Positions 39,435 to 48,793 of a stretch of 51,118 nt of DNA are shown one piece after another. The notes beneath the pieces are model-generated. The model was given only the letters and a program-made list of their open reading frames with translations, searched no databases and had not been told where the DNA came from. Origin of the DNA: a virus; the IMG/VR virus record IMGVR_UViG_3300031963_000217, positions 1 to 51,118 of that record. The stretch is one strand, 5' to 3'. A program made the translations under genes and the position numbers. Numbering within the stretch: the first letter of the stretch is position 1; each line of letters opens with the position of its first letter.

Positions 39435-40234
39435 GGTGTCTGTGAGGATTCGGTAATACGACCCAAATAAGGATCATAATTCATCAAATCGTCTATCTTC
39501 ATATCATGACCCTGCTGCTCCCAAAATTGCAGAAGTCCGTCATGACTTGCTCTGTGAAAAACATCAATGTGCTCCGGATGAATTGAAGACCCCAATTCAA
39601 TTCGATAAAGAAAAATAGGAATCGAATACGTATTTCCAGAATTATAAACCAAATCATCAGCAACTGCTCTAGGTTTTACGCCATTATCAAGTTTATACTT
39701 ATCATCACGAACGTGAAACTTAAGGAGTTTTTCTGCGTGATGACGAGTAATCATATATGCAGCAGTAGAGAAATCATTGACGAATCTCTTGTGCAACTTA
39801 ACGTGCAAATCTCCAGTGCAGATAATTGCAAGTTGCACTACATCCCAATCATAAGGAATCTTGGAAACAAAATCCGCCCAAGTGAAATCCCAAAATCTTG
39901 CAAGTTGAAGATCAACATCATCTTCCATAATGATTGCATATGGAGAGTCAGAGGTTTCATACCAATGCTTAATTGCCTTTAGATGAGAAGTTGTGCAACC
40001 AATCTCCCCAGAAGTCATTGTGTCTGGGTATCTACCTTTAATGATATCTCCCAAGTCATCATCACGACCATCATAAGCAGAGATGTGAGTATAATTCTCA
40101 ATCTCCCAATACTTAAATTGGTCCTCCATATATTGTTTTCTTTCTGGTTGACCATCTAAATTCAAGTAATAGATTGGTCCAATATTTTTAAGTTTATATG
40201 CTGATTTGTTTTTGTCCATCACATTCTCATCCAT
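39431..40234 (-). CDS. Glycosyltransferase family 25 (LPS-type)
   Basis: A 267-aa GT25-like enzyme: YYLNLDGQPERKQYMEDQF at the N-terminus, GEIGCTTSHLKAIKHWYE, the acidic AIIMEDDVDL metal site, and a hydrophobic QLAIICTGD strand. GT25 enzymes add galactose or glucose to lipopolysaccharide in bacteria. Starts at 40234 (overlapping the gene before by 16 bases) or at the second Met, 40219; the choice is uncertain. Its target is not known. It is the last gene of the leftward sugar operon. Confidence 0.88.
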   Translation of the reverse strand: MDENVMDKNKSAYKLKNIGPIYYLNLDGQPERKQYMEDQFKYWEIENYTHISAYDGRDDDLGDIIKGRYPDTMTSGEIGCTTSHLKAIKHWYETSDSPYAIIMEDDVDLQLARFWDFTWADFVSKIPYDWDVVQLAIICTGDLHVKLHKRFVNDFSTAAYMITRHHAEKLLKFHVRDDKYKLDNGVKPRAVADDLVYNSGNTYSIPIFLYRIELGSSIHPEHIDVFHRASHDGLLQFWEQQGHDMKIDDLMNYDPYLGRITESSQTP

Positions 40235-41025
40235 CTTTCTGGAATTAAATCTTTAGTGTTTTTATCTTTACAGGTTTCCCCAAACCAATTTATAGGTGCA
40301 ACGACGTGGTTAGAATTAGACAACCAAGCACCCCACCAGGAGAATGAGGAATTAGCAATAATATGATGTTTGCACAGGGACATTAGACACAGGTCAACAT
40401 ACTGGTCTCCAGATTCAGAAACCATAAAACGCTCATCTGAAAATACCTCCTGCTCTTTACACCATTCTGGTTCATCAGAAAAAATAATGACTGGAAGACT
40501 AGTATCAAAATTCTTCAATGCTTCTTCATAATAATTCAAGTCAAGAGCAGTGTGATTTGGATTTTGAAGGTAGTCTGTGCGACGAATATGAAGACTGATT
40601 GCATCACCAACAGACCCCACCATTTCTTTGCAAGGTTCTAGAATCTCATCCTTGAAAGAAAAGTCAACCCGAATCTCATCTTCAATATGTGCGAAATATT
40701 TTTCTGACTGAAAAAATCCAGCAAGAGTAATTTCATCCGGACACATATTGAAGAGAATCTCATCAAAGTGAAAATGCCTTTCTTCTGCTACTGGAGCATA
40801 TCCCCTATCAAGAAGTTTAATGTTATGAGGAAGGACATACGACATCTTAAATGGATAGAAGATTTCAATCTTCAAATCAAACCCATAAGGGTCCTTAACA
40901 ACTTGACTATGATTTGGAATACAAAAATCATATCCTCGATTGCGGGCAATACCTCTTAAAGAGGCATACTGAAACATTTGATTTCCTAATCTGCCCAGTC
41001 TACCAAGATGATTAAACGCCAGCAT
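40219..41025 (-). CDS. Alpha-1,2-fucosyltransferase (GT11), copy A
   Basis: A 268-aa GT11 enzyme with GRLGNQMFQYASLRGIA at the N-terminus (nucleotide-sugar site), DAISLHIRRTDYLQNPN and the C-terminal SSFSWWGAWLS. It would transfer L-fucose from GDP-fucose to a galactose or similar acceptor; GDP-fucose is made by gmd and fcl in this cluster. A close relative is at 41829-42680. Overlaps 41012-41836 by 14 bases. Confidence 0.92.
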   Translation of the reverse strand: MLAFNHLGRLGRLGNQMFQYASLRGIARNRGYDFCIPNHSQVVKDPYGFDLKIEIFYPFKMSYVLPHNIKLLDRGYAPVAEERHFHFDEILFNMCPDEITLAGFFQSEKYFAHIEDEIRVDFSFKDEILEPCKEMVGSVGDAISLHIRRTDYLQNPNHTALDLNYYEEALKNFDTSLPVIIFSDEPEWCKEQEVFSDERFMVSESGDQYVDLCLMSLCKHHIIANSSFSWWGAWLSNSNHVVAPINWFGETCKDKNTKDLIPERWMRM

Positions 41026-41836
41026 TCAATTGTCCCCTTCTTTCTTTAACATAATTTTGGTCTTCATAGTATCTTACTATAGCATCTTTATCCAGTGTGC
41101 GAATTACCTGCCAAAGATTATGATTATCCATAAACTTTGGATTATGATAATGTGAATTAAAAGTTCTTGAGTGGTCAAAATGATAGACCACATCATTTAC
41201 TCTTCCTACATTATATCCAAGTGCCTGCAAACGATAATAATATTCACAGTCTTCAGCACCCCAAGATATGAAGTTTTCATTCCACATATAAGAGTCAATA
41301 TAAACCTGACGCTTAATCATTTGACCCCAACCCATTACAGAAGGTTGCAGTTTACAATTTGGTTGAATGACATTCAAGTCAAATTTAGATTGAATAAAAG
41401 AATCAAATAAAGAAACTGGATAATCAACTGCCCACTGATAAACACCGCAACCATAAGGGTAGACTGCATCAAATCCACCCATAATCATATTATATGCAGT
41501 TACATAACTTGATACTGGATAGACAACATCGACATCATAATTATAAACTACTTCTGTATTTGAAGCAAGAAGCAAGTCATTTAAAATTCTTGTTTTATAG
41601 AAAAACTTGTTTTCAGATTGCTCAAAGATGTGATAAAGATTTGTCGGAATATCTCCAAAGATTTTTTGAATGACTGGTAGTGCCTTGTCTTGAAAAACAG
41701 ATTGCGTATCATTCTCCTTGACAATAATGGGAGATTGTGGGAAATGGTGTGTGATATAACTGATTGAAGTGATAATGTTTTTCAGTCGGTCTTCACTTTC
41801 AATTCGACAAGGCATTAAGAATGTAAGATTATTCAT
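41012..41836 (-). CDS. Glycosyltransferase (GT2/GT7C-like)
   Basis: A 274-aa GT-A-fold enzyme. The D-x-D-like NYDVDVV follows FYKTRILNDLLLAS, and the C-terminal MWNENFISWGAEDCEYYYRL (W-G-x-E-D) is typical of galactosyl/N-acetylgalactosaminyltransferases of the GT7 C-terminal type, with YHFDHSRTF afterwards. The linkage and sugar are unknown. It is sandwiched between the two GT11 fucosyltransferases, so it may build the acceptor. Confidence 0.85.
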   Translation of the reverse strand: MNNLTFLMPCRIESEDRLKNIITSISYITHHFPQSPIIVKENDTQSVFQDKALPVIQKIFGDIPTNLYHIFEQSENKFFYKTRILNDLLLASNTEVVYNYDVDVVYPVSSYVTAYNMIMGGFDAVYPYGCGVYQWAVDYPVSLFDSFIQSKFDLNVIQPNCKLQPSVMGWGQMIKRQVYIDSYMWNENFISWGAEDCEYYYRLQALGYNVGRVNDVVYHFDHSRTFNSHYHNPKFMDNHNLWQVIRTLDKDAIVRYYEDQNYVKERRGQLNAGV

Positions 41837-42680
41837 AACTCACCTCCACCCAGTTCTCTGGCAGAAGGTCTTTCATATTGTAGTGATTATACATCGATCC
41901 AAACCAAGGATTCGGTGCGACAATCGGTTGTGTAGGATTCTCAATCAACCAGGCACCCCACCAACTCATTGTGCTGTTGGCAATAATACCACCACCACAC
42001 AGAGACATCATACACAAATCAAAGTAAGGAATCAATGCCTGCTGACGACCTTGAAGTGTATCACAAGTTTGAGGATACTTTTCAGTATATTCCGAGAGCA
42101 TAAACCTATCGCCTTGAAATAATTCCTGCTCTCCACACCATTCAATATCATCGGAGAATACAAGCACTGTAGAATTTTCATCAAAGTGAGTCAGTGCCTT
42201 CTCATAATATCCAATAGGACAGGCAGGATGTGCCTCTGGTTTGACCAGGTAATCTCCTCTCCTTACGTGAAGAAAAATCGGATTCTCAATCTCATCAATG
42301 ATTTCTTTACAAGGTTCTAGAATCTCATCTTTGAATATGTAATCTTTACGAATAATATCTTCCACATTCAAAAAATACTTTTCAGAGGTAAAGTAATCGT
42401 GAAGATTTACATTGTCTGGACACTTATCAAAAAACTCTTGGACAAAGTGAAACTCTCCCGTAGAAATACTGGGAGCATTTAAGATTCCAAAATTACTTTC
42501 CTGGACTGATTCCATCTTGAAACAATCAAAAAGACCATAATTGGAATCTCCATAACTATCTGGACGAGGAATCAACCAATCAAATCCCCGATTTTTAGCA
42601 ATACCACGAAGGGCAGCATACTGAAACATTTGATTGCCCAGACGCCCATTAGAACCTAGTCGATTATAACTTATAGTCAT
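41829..42680 (-). CDS. Alpha-1,2-fucosyltransferase (GT11), copy B
   Basis: A 283-aa GT11 enzyme: SNGRLGNQMFQYAALRGIAK, then PIFLHVRRGDYLVKPE (H-x-R-R-G-D-Y) and STMSWWGAWLIENP. It is a paralogue of 40219-41025 with larger inserts (residues about 180-210). It ends in an 8-base overlap with the next gene and begins ATGA with the gene before. Confidence 0.92.
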   Translation of the reverse strand: MTISYNRLGSNGRLGNQMFQYAALRGIAKNRGFDWLIPRPDSYGDSNYGLFDCFKMESVQESNFGILNAPSISTGEFHFVQEFFDKCPDNVNLHDYFTSEKYFLNVEDIIRKDYIFKDEILEPCKEIIDEIENPIFLHVRRGDYLVKPEAHPACPIGYYEKALTHFDENSTVLVFSDDIEWCGEQELFQGDRFMLSEYTEKYPQTCDTLQGRQQALIPYFDLCMMSLCGGGIIANSTMSWWGAWLIENPTQPIVAPNPWFGSMYNHYNMKDLLPENWVEVSYE

Positions 42681-43483
42681 TTTTTAAAATAATTCAAATA
42701 GATAAAGTCTTCAAGAATTTCATATTGCCGTACTCTCTCAAGATTATCTTTAATTGCTTCCATTTTATCATAATAAATGTCTTCTGACACATCAAACTCT
42801 TCCGTCAATGGAATGATTCCTTCAGAATTAAAATAATTGCCAATATCTGAAGATCCCATGTAAACAGGTATGGTACCCGAAGCAAAACAGTCAAGAATTT
42901 TTTCTGTAAAATAAGATTCGTAAAATCCGTTTTCAACAACTACAGAAAACATATAATCACAAAGACCCTCTTCTTTTAAACTAATCTCGTTTATTCCTCT
43001 TCCATACACATCAATCTGGTCACCAATCATTTCTAACCAACGAAGTCGAAGTCTTTGCCCCTCAGTCATTGATTTATTAGATGATATCATTGAAATCATC
43101 TTAGTTTTTTTATAAATTTTTGGTTCTTGAATCCAAAATCCTTGAGCCGGACACCACTTAAATTTTGAATCAAGTTTGAGCAATTGTTGGTTATGAGTAA
43201 AAATAACATCAAAAGTATTCAAATAATCTTGAAGATTTCTCTCCACATCTTCTACAATTCTAGACTTGATGTATTTTGATTCTAATATCCAAGCATATTT
43301 TTTTCCACCAATGGTATCATTAAATGCCTGTGATATTGTATCGTCAACGTAAAATGTTTCGCCAATAGAATTATCGCGAACCCACTCAACATATTTTGAT
43401 TCTTTACCATGCACGGAATAACCTTTGTTTCCTCCAGTGAGATGAGTAAAGGTATCTCCGACTAAATTGAATTTTCTTTTCAT
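42677..43483 (-). CDS. Alpha-1,3-fucosyltransferase-like (GT10)
   Basis: A 268-aa protein with the GT10 signature near the C-terminus: SVVVENGFYESYFTEKILDC, ASGTIPVYMGSSDIGNYF and GIIPLTEEF. GT10 transfers fucose from GDP-fucose in alpha-1,3/4 linkage. With two GT11 enzymes, it makes three fucosyltransferase candidates in a row. The start is the ATG at 43483, next to the divergent plus-strand gene. Confidence 0.8.
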   Translation of the reverse strand: MKRKFNLVGDTFTHLTGGNKGYSVHGKESKYVEWVRDNSIGETFYVDDTISQAFNDTIGGKKYAWILESKYIKSRIVEDVERNLQDYLNTFDVIFTHNQQLLKLDSKFKWCPAQGFWIQEPKIYKKTKMISMISSNKSMTEGQRLRLRWLEMIGDQIDVYGRGINEISLKEEGLCDYMFSVVVENGFYESYFTEKILDCFASGTIPVYMGSSDIGNYFNSEGIIPLTEEFDVSEDIYYDKMEAIKDNLERVRQYEILEDFIYLNYFKK

Positions 43484-43522
43484 AGATGATATAATATATA
43501 AATCTGATGTTAAATTAAAACA

Positions 43523-44203
43523 ATGCGAGTCATATCCTTTTCATTATACGGCAATAATCCAAAATACACAATAGGTGCAATCAGAAATTCAGAATTAAAA
43601 GAAACGTATTTTCCTGGTTGGGAAATGAGAGTCTATCATAATGACTCTGTTCCAAACTATGTATTAGAGCAACTGGAAGCAAATAATGTTGTTTTGGTCA
43701 ATACTGGAGTGGAGCAAGGTTTCTGTAATGCTATGTGGCGTTTTGCGCCAGCATCAGAAAAGGTAGAATGCTTCATCTCCAGAGATTGTGATTCTCGTTT
43801 ATTTGAAAGAGATGCTGTAGCAGTTCAAGAATGGTTAGAATCTGGTAAGTGTTTTCATATCATTCGTGACCATCCTGGCGGTCACGCTTGGGAAATCAGT
43901 GCTGGTATGTGGGGAGCAAGAGGATGCTTTGTTGAGGATATTCAAGATAAAATTAACGAATATATTCAAACAAGTTCTTGGGTGAATGACCGAGCAGTAG
44001 ACCAAAGATTCTTGCAAGAAGTTATTTACCCCAGAGCCTGTGAAAGTCTATTCTTACACGATGAATACTTTAATTATGAAGGTATTGGAACTCCAATTAA
44101 AAGAGACCGACAATTAGATGACTTTGCCTTTATTGGAGAACCATTCGATGAAAATGATAATCAATTAGAAAATCATAGAGATATGATTATTCAAAGATAT
44201 TGA
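43523..44203 (+). CDS. Putative glycosyltransferase, only rightward gene
   Basis: A 226-aa protein transcribed rightward. Hallmarks are MRVISFSLYGNNPKYTIGAI, PGWEMRVYHNDSVPNYVLEQ, a D-x-D type FISRDCDSRLFERDAV and RDHPGGHAWEISAGMWGARG. It resembles GT-A-like sugar-transfer proteins annotated as hypothetical in many genomes. It is divergent from the GT10 gene (39-bp gap with TATAATATATAAATC) and ends in a 13-base convergent overlap with 44191-44898. Its orientation may mean a late insertion. Confidence 0.85.
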   Translation: MRVISFSLYGNNPKYTIGAIRNSELKETYFPGWEMRVYHNDSVPNYVLEQLEANNVVLVNTGVEQGFCNAMWRFAPASEKVECFISRDCDSRLFERDAVAVQEWLESGKCFHIIRDHPGGHAWEISAGMWGARGCFVEDIQDKINEYIQTSSWVNDRAVDQRFLQEVIYPRACESLFLHDEYFNYEGIGTPIKRDRQLDDFAFIGEPFDENDNQLENHRDMIIQRY

Positions 44204-44898
44204 AGAGAATCTGGAAGAATCTTTTGCTTGTAAAGTGAAAGATTCTTTTCATATGCATCTTTATCAGATTGATATGGAATTGCAATTTTTCCTGCTGGTA
44301 AAGAACATACTCGAATATGTCGCAAATCCTTTACCTTATATCCAAAAGCATATGCACGATATGCCATGTCTCCATCCGCATAGTAATACTGATACTCTGG
44401 ATTATACATTCCAATTTCTCTAAAAATTTTCTTTCGATATAATCCATAATTCATTACGATTTCGCCACCAGAATCTGCAACATTGCATAGACACCATCCA
44501 GAAGTATGGTCTTTTCCTTTTAACCAATCTGGGTTTTTGGTGTCTTCATAATTTCCATACTTCCAATTAAAAAGATAAAAGTCGTGATTTGATTGAAGTT
44601 CTAAAAATACTTCAGACCATTCATTACATAAAATTACATCGTCATTCCATTGGCAGATAACTTCGTGAGTTGCTGCTTGAATACCTAAATTCATAAAGTG
44701 TGGATATGAACTACGACCACCAACCTCAATTAATTTAATTCTAGGATGATTTATCTCCTTAATAAGAGAGATAGTGCCATCGGTGCTTCCACCATCAACT
44801 AATACAAGTTCTAATCTTTCATCGGCAATAACAGTATTTGCGATTAAAGTAGGAAGCATTCCCACACGATTTAAAGTGCCAGTTACAATACTAATCAT
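44191..44898 (-). CDS. Glycosyltransferase family 2
   Basis: A 235-aa GT2 enzyme: MISIVTGTLNRVGMLPTLIA, LVLVDGGSTDGTISLIKEIN, QWNDDVILCNEW (D-x-D-like) and the C-terminal YYADGDMAYRAYAFGYKVKD, with a Cys-His pair nearby. GT2 enzymes use nucleotide sugars to extend surface glycans. The ATG overlaps the TGA of the gene before (ATGA). Confidence 0.92.
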   Translation of the reverse strand: MISIVTGTLNRVGMLPTLIANTVIADERLELVLVDGGSTDGTISLIKEINHPRIKLIEVGGRSSYPHFMNLGIQAATHEVICQWNDDVILCNEWSEVFLELQSNHDFYLFNWKYGNYEDTKNPDWLKGKDHTSGWCLCNVADSGGEIVMNYGLYRKKIFREIGMYNPEYQYYYADGDMAYRAYAFGYKVKDLRHIRVCSLPAGKIAIPYQSDKDAYEKNLSLYKQKILPDSLQYL

Positions 44899-45662
44899 TT
44901 GTTTAAATAATCGATAAATTGAAAATTATCAATTCCCATAATCAATGCTAGTAAACTAACGTTCGAAAAACTATACAAAAAGTGACTACAGTTTGAAAGT
45001 AAATAAACGCTAGATAATACCTCTTCATTAATTTGAGAACGATTTGGGCAATTGTGGTGAATGGCTTGAGAGTTATCACTTATTTTAAGAGAAGAGTCGT
45101 AAATAACTCTTTCTTTGTATCTATCCAATAAAGAATCAAGATACCTTTTATCATCGGTAGCAACAAATATTTTTTCTTTTTCTACATTATCAATTGACGC
45201 AAAAATTGTTTCTAATTTTATCTCCGGAAGTTCTTCACTTTTGTCTGTGCCTCTGATTTGTATTCCTAGAGTATCATCATCAATACCCAGTTCTAATTTT
45301 TTATTTTCATATTTAATTAGATACTCATCCTTTATCTTTAGAATATTATTATAAACCAGATTTTTGATTTTTAAGTTATCTAAATTTGCAGGAGTATGTG
45401 CATTATACTGTGAATGAAAGATTTGATTTGAAAAATATCTCTCTAACCACCAAGACCCAATATCATACACATCATTTGTTTTGAGAGAAATATTATCAAA
45501 TAATGATAGCGTCTGAGATTCAGATATTTCAATATTAAAATTACCTTTATCAAGATAATGCTCCATTGCCATGTCGATGATTCCACAAACAATAGAGCAA
45601 AATCCTTTATATGAGTAATTAAATCGTGAATCAGAATATGAAATATATCCGGTTTTAGTCAA
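44895..45662 (-). CDS. Fucosyltransferase-superfamily protein (GT23/POFUT-like)
   Basis: A 255-aa protein with LGIDDDTLGIQIRGTDKSEE followed by EKIFVATDDKRYLDSLLDRY, the pattern (H/Q)-I-R-x-T-D-K then FV-AT-DD of alpha-1,6 and protein O-fucosyltransferases. The donor would be GDP-fucose. The start is TTG at 45662, ten bases after GAGG and overlapping the gene before by 8 bases. The fold match is by motif only. Confidence 0.68.
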   Translation of the reverse strand: MTKTGYISYSDSRFNYSYKGFCSIVCGIIDMAMEHYLDKGNFNIEISESQTLSLFDNISLKTNDVYDIGSWWLERYFSNQIFHSQYNAHTPANLDNLKIKNLVYNNILKIKDEYLIKYENKKLELGIDDDTLGIQIRGTDKSEELPEIKLETIFASIDNVEKEKIFVATDDKRYLDSLLDRYKERVIYDSSLKISDNSQAIHHNCPNRSQINEEVLSSVYLLSNCSHFLYSFSNVSLLALIMGIDNFQFIDYLNK

Positions 45663-46347
45663 TATTAATTACCTCATTTAATCCTTTTGAATGAATTGCA
45701 TCTGGATAATTTCTCACATACTTATGTCTGTAAATTTTTGGTTTTTTTATTTCATACGAATTGACTAAATCCAAAAATCCAGTTTGCATCATATGAATTT
45801 CTTCTGCATTTTCTAGAAGTTTGATGTAATCAAACATACCAAATTGATAGTCATTACGAATAACTTTATAATCACTCGTAACTTTACTCATATCAATATT
45901 ATATCCTCTCTTAGGATCGTCTAAAACAAAGATATATTTTTCATTATCTGGATTTAATGTTTTGCAAACTTCTTCTTCTTTTTCTAAGTCTCTATCAAAA
46001 TAAAATTCATCAAATCTAATTTGAAAATCTAATCCCGCAAGATAATAAAATGCCTCATCAAATGTCATTCTATCTAAACAACTATCAAGATTTTCAAATC
46101 CTGGTTTAAGTAAATTATTTTTAACAGTTGGATTATTCTCGACAAATAGAATTGCCTCTTCTTCCCTATCAAAAGTAAAGATTTCTAGATTATTCAAATC
46201 ACGATACATATAACTCACATTATCGTAGTAATGTGTATAGCAAAATAAGACTATATTATTATACTTTTTACAAAAATGGCGAACCATACCATTACAAATA
46301 ATATGGTCCCCCAAACCCAGGTGATGATGAATATATTTGAGTGACAT
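45655..46347 (-). CDS. Putative GT9-like glycosyltransferase
   Basis: A 230-aa protein opening MSLKYIHHHLGLGDHIICNG (G-L-G-D-H motif of nucleotide-sugar-binding GT-B-like proteins), then RHFCKKYNNIVLFCYTHYYD. The C-terminal portion has YKVIRNDYQFGMFDYIKLLE and IHMMQTGFLDLVN. It is probably a sugar transferase, but no family assignment is firm. Start ATG 46347 has GGGAG upstream; an in-frame TTG at 46356 is less likely. Confidence 0.65.
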   Translation of the reverse strand: MSLKYIHHHLGLGDHIICNGMVRHFCKKYNNIVLFCYTHYYDNVSYMYRDLNNLEIFTFDREEEAILFVENNPTVKNNLLKPGFENLDSCLDRMTFDEAFYYLAGLDFQIRFDEFYFDRDLEKEEEVCKTLNPDNEKYIFVLDDPKRGYNIDMSKVTSDYKVIRNDYQFGMFDYIKLLENAEEIHMMQTGFLDLVNSYEIKKPKIYRHKYVRNYPDAIHSKGLNEVINID

Positions 46348-46348
46348 A

Positions 46349-46693
46349 TCACTCAACTCCCTTATAAAGTTTTACAGAATCTTCACGAAGAGGTCTTCCA
46401 GTTGCAATCGCATTATCTACAAGAAGATTTACTGCTTGAACCAAACGGGGGCGTTTGATTTTGAAGCAAATGTCAATCTTACGCTTCAAATTAGCAACTT
46501 CCTCATCAGTCTCCGCTTCCTGAATTGCATCCTCCAACATCCACATACGAGTATGAAGAATTGAAAGTTTTTCAACAACCTCACCAAGATTGTCAGTTTC
46601 AATGTATTCAACGTCAGGAAGTTCTCTGCGAGAAAGAACTTCATCAATGGTTTCTTTAATACACTGGTCAATCATTTCACCAAACTTACTCAT
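46349..46693 (-). CDS. Conserved helical protein in sugar operon, 114 aa
   Basis: A 114-aa helical protein: EKLSILHTRMWMLEDAIQEA, then RKIDICFKIKRPRLVQAVN and the tail REDSVKLYKGVE. Similar small proteins occur beside glycosyltransferase genes in cyanophages and marine bacteria as hypothetical proteins. It has no catalytic motif that I recognise. Overlaps both neighbours (ATGA). Confidence 0.72.
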   Translation of the reverse strand: MSKFGEMIDQCIKETIDEVLSRRELPDVEYIETDNLGEVVEKLSILHTRMWMLEDAIQEAETDEEVANLKRKIDICFKIKRPRLVQAVNLLVDNAIATGRPLREDSVKLYKGVE

Positions 46694-47862
46694 AATTCTC
46701 CTAGAATATTTTCTAATAGATTCATATCTTTTTGAGATACAAATTGATTATTGCCGATATAAACTCCGTTCTCATGTATCAAATCTACATTTAGATTTTG
46801 TTTTTTACAAGAAATTGTATAATTTTTAAGATATGGTTGTCTTAAAAGATTCCCACCAACAACGGGTCTATATTCAATTTTATACTTATTAAATATTTCA
46901 ATAAGTTTTAATTTAGTTTCTTTTGTTTTACATATGAATGGAAAACAAAAACAACTATTACCTTTATTATACACTATTGGATAAAAATTGTCTTTGTTTT
47001 TTTCAGAAGACATTATTCTTACAAATTCTTCGTATGACCTTCTACGAGTTTCAATAAACTTATCCAATCTTTTAAGTTGAGTCAATCCAAGAACCGCACC
47101 AAATTCAGTGTTTCTAAAATTGTATCCATCACTCACAAAGAGAAAAGATTTTTCAATCTCAGGATTTTGATTCTGATAATATTCAAATTGGTCAGATGCT
47201 CTTGCCAATCCATGAGACCTTTTCATTTTCATTAGGTCATATAAATCTTTACTATTCGTAGATATCATTCCACCTTCTACTGTGGACATATGATGCCCAA
47301 AATAAAAACTAAAAGTAGATCCTAAACTATTCTTTCCTACCTTATCTCCAAGATTATCTAAACATCCATGAGATTCGCAGACATCATCAACAAACAGAGC
47401 TTCAGGGAATAATTTACGATATTCTTCTACTTGTGCAGGAATCCCCAAAAGATGTGTAACAAAAACTAATTTAATATCTGGGTGACATTTTGATATTTCT
47501 TTTAGATTTTCTAAATCAAAACTATAATTCTCAAGATTTACATCACAAAAGATGGGAGTTAGTCCTAGTTGAATAATTGGATTGATATTTGTAACCCAGG
47601 TGCAAGATGGCAATAAAACTTTATCACCACTCTTTAAACCATACTCTTCAATGATTGAAGCAACTAATAAAAAATTTGCTGTGCTTCCAGATGTTACAAA
47701 TAAAGAATACTTGCATCCCAACCATTTGGACCACTCATTTTCAAATCTCTCAACATTTTCTCCCTGAGTAAACTTGTCGGAAGTTAGTACAAATTTTGCA
47801 AGTTGAAATCTATCCCATAGAGAGATAGAATTCTTCATAAGTGGCCAGTTATAGACGGACAT
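46690..47862 (-). CDS. PLP-dependent GDP-4-keto-6-deoxymannose 3-dehydratase-like (ColD-like)
   Basis: A 390-aa DegT/AHBA-type PLP enzyme. AGGAG supports the ATG at 47862. The catalytic Lys of aminotransferases is replaced by His190 in TFSFYFGHHMSTVEGGMI, as in ColD, which has HH-x-x-T-x-EGG. Also ColD-like: FVTSGSTANFLLVASI, GYNFRNTEFGAVLGLTQLKR and YRPVVGGNLLRQ. ColD makes 3-deoxy sugars (colitose) from GDP-4-keto-6-deoxymannose, the gmd product, and gmd lies just upstream. This points to 3,6-dideoxyhexose formation, but substrate is not proven. Confidence 0.82.
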   Translation of the reverse strand: MSVYNWPLMKNSISLWDRFQLAKFVLTSDKFTQGENVERFENEWSKWLGCKYSLFVTSGSTANFLLVASIIEEYGLKSGDKVLLPSCTWVTNINPIIQLGLTPIFCDVNLENYSFDLENLKEISKCHPDIKLVFVTHLLGIPAQVEEYRKLFPEALFVDDVCESHGCLDNLGDKVGKNSLGSTFSFYFGHHMSTVEGGMISTNSKDLYDLMKMKRSHGLARASDQFEYYQNQNPEIEKSFLFVSDGYNFRNTEFGAVLGLTQLKRLDKFIETRRRSYEEFVRIMSSEKNKDNFYPIVYNKGNSCFCFPFICKTKETKLKLIEIFNKYKIEYRPVVGGNLLRQPYLKNYTISCKKQNLNVDLIHENGVYIGNNQFVSQKDMNLLENILGEL

Positions 47863-48793
47863 AATTACTCCTATTTTGAAGAAACCAGTCAACTGTTATC
47901 TTTAATCCTTCTTCCAGAGGAGTCTGTGCTTTCCAACCAAGAGAATCCATTTTAGAAGTATCTAATGCTCTTCTTGGTGTGCCATTTGGTTTTGTAGTGT
48001 CCCAAACAATTTTACCTTGATATCCAACTTCCTTTGCAACTAAGTCAGAAAGTTCTTTAATACTCACCTCTCTATTTGGTCCAATATTGATTACCTCAGG
48101 ATTCTCATAATTATTCATCAAAAATACTAACCCATCCGCAAGGTCATCCGAAAAAAGAAATTCTCTTGTTGGACTTCCATCACCAAAACAAACAACCTCA
48201 GAATCGTTATTTTCTTTCGATTGAATAAATCGGTTAATGAAACTTGGAATTACATGACATTGACTCGGAATGAAGTTATCATTAATGCCATATAGATTAT
48301 TAGGCATTACTGAAACTGTTGGGAATCCATATTGCTCAGTATATCTTTTGCACATGTAGTAACCTATAATTTTGGACATGGCATATCCATCATTAGTTGG
48401 TTCCAAAGGACCAGTCATCAGATATTCTTCTTTAATTGGAACTGGAGCATGTTTGGGATAGATGCAAGCAGACCCTAAGAAGAGAAGTTTTTTACACCCA
48501 TTACGATATGCTGCATCAATTACATTTGTTTGTATCTGAAGATTTTCACGAATAAAGTCGGCTGGTGCTACTTTATTATATCCAATACCACCGACCTTTG
48601 CTGCACCAAGAAAAACATACTCAGGTCTTTCTTCAGCAAAGAATTCATCAACATCTTTTTGAACTCTCAAATCTAAGTCTGCTCTAGAGCGAGTCAGAAG
48701 ATTTGTATAGTCATTAGCAATCAAATGCCTGCAAATTGCAGATCCAACAAGCCCTCTATGACCTGCAATAAAAATCTTAGAATTACTGTCCAT
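47849..48793 (-). CDS. fcl: GDP-L-fucose synthase (or ColC-like)
   Basis: A 314-aa SDR enzyme. ATG 48793 overlaps gmd by 11 bases. It has [20 protein letters not shown], the Ser-Cys motif [37 protein letters not shown] (Y-x-x-x-K), and [10 protein letters not shown] with the catalytic His. It epimerises and reduces GDP-4-keto-6-deoxymannose to GDP-L-fucose. ColC (GDP-colitose synthase) is a homologue and would act on the ColD product; motif reading favours Fcl but cannot exclude that. Confidence 0.92.
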   Translation of the reverse strand: MDSNSKIFIAGHRGLVGSAICRHLIANDYTNLLTRSRADLDLRVQKDVDEFFAEERPEYVFLGAAKVGGIGYNKVAPADFIRENLQIQTNVIDAAYRNGCKKLLFLGSACIYPKHAPVPIKEEYLMTGPLEPTNDGYAMSKIIGYYMCKRYTEQYGFPTVSVMPNNLYGINDNFIPSQCHVIPSFINRFIQSKENNDSEVVCFGDGSPTREFLFSDDLADGLVFLMNNYENPEVINIGPNREVSIKELSDLVAKEVGYQGKIVWDTTKPNGTPRRALDTSKMDSLGWKAQTPLEEGLKITVDWFLQNRSNYVRL

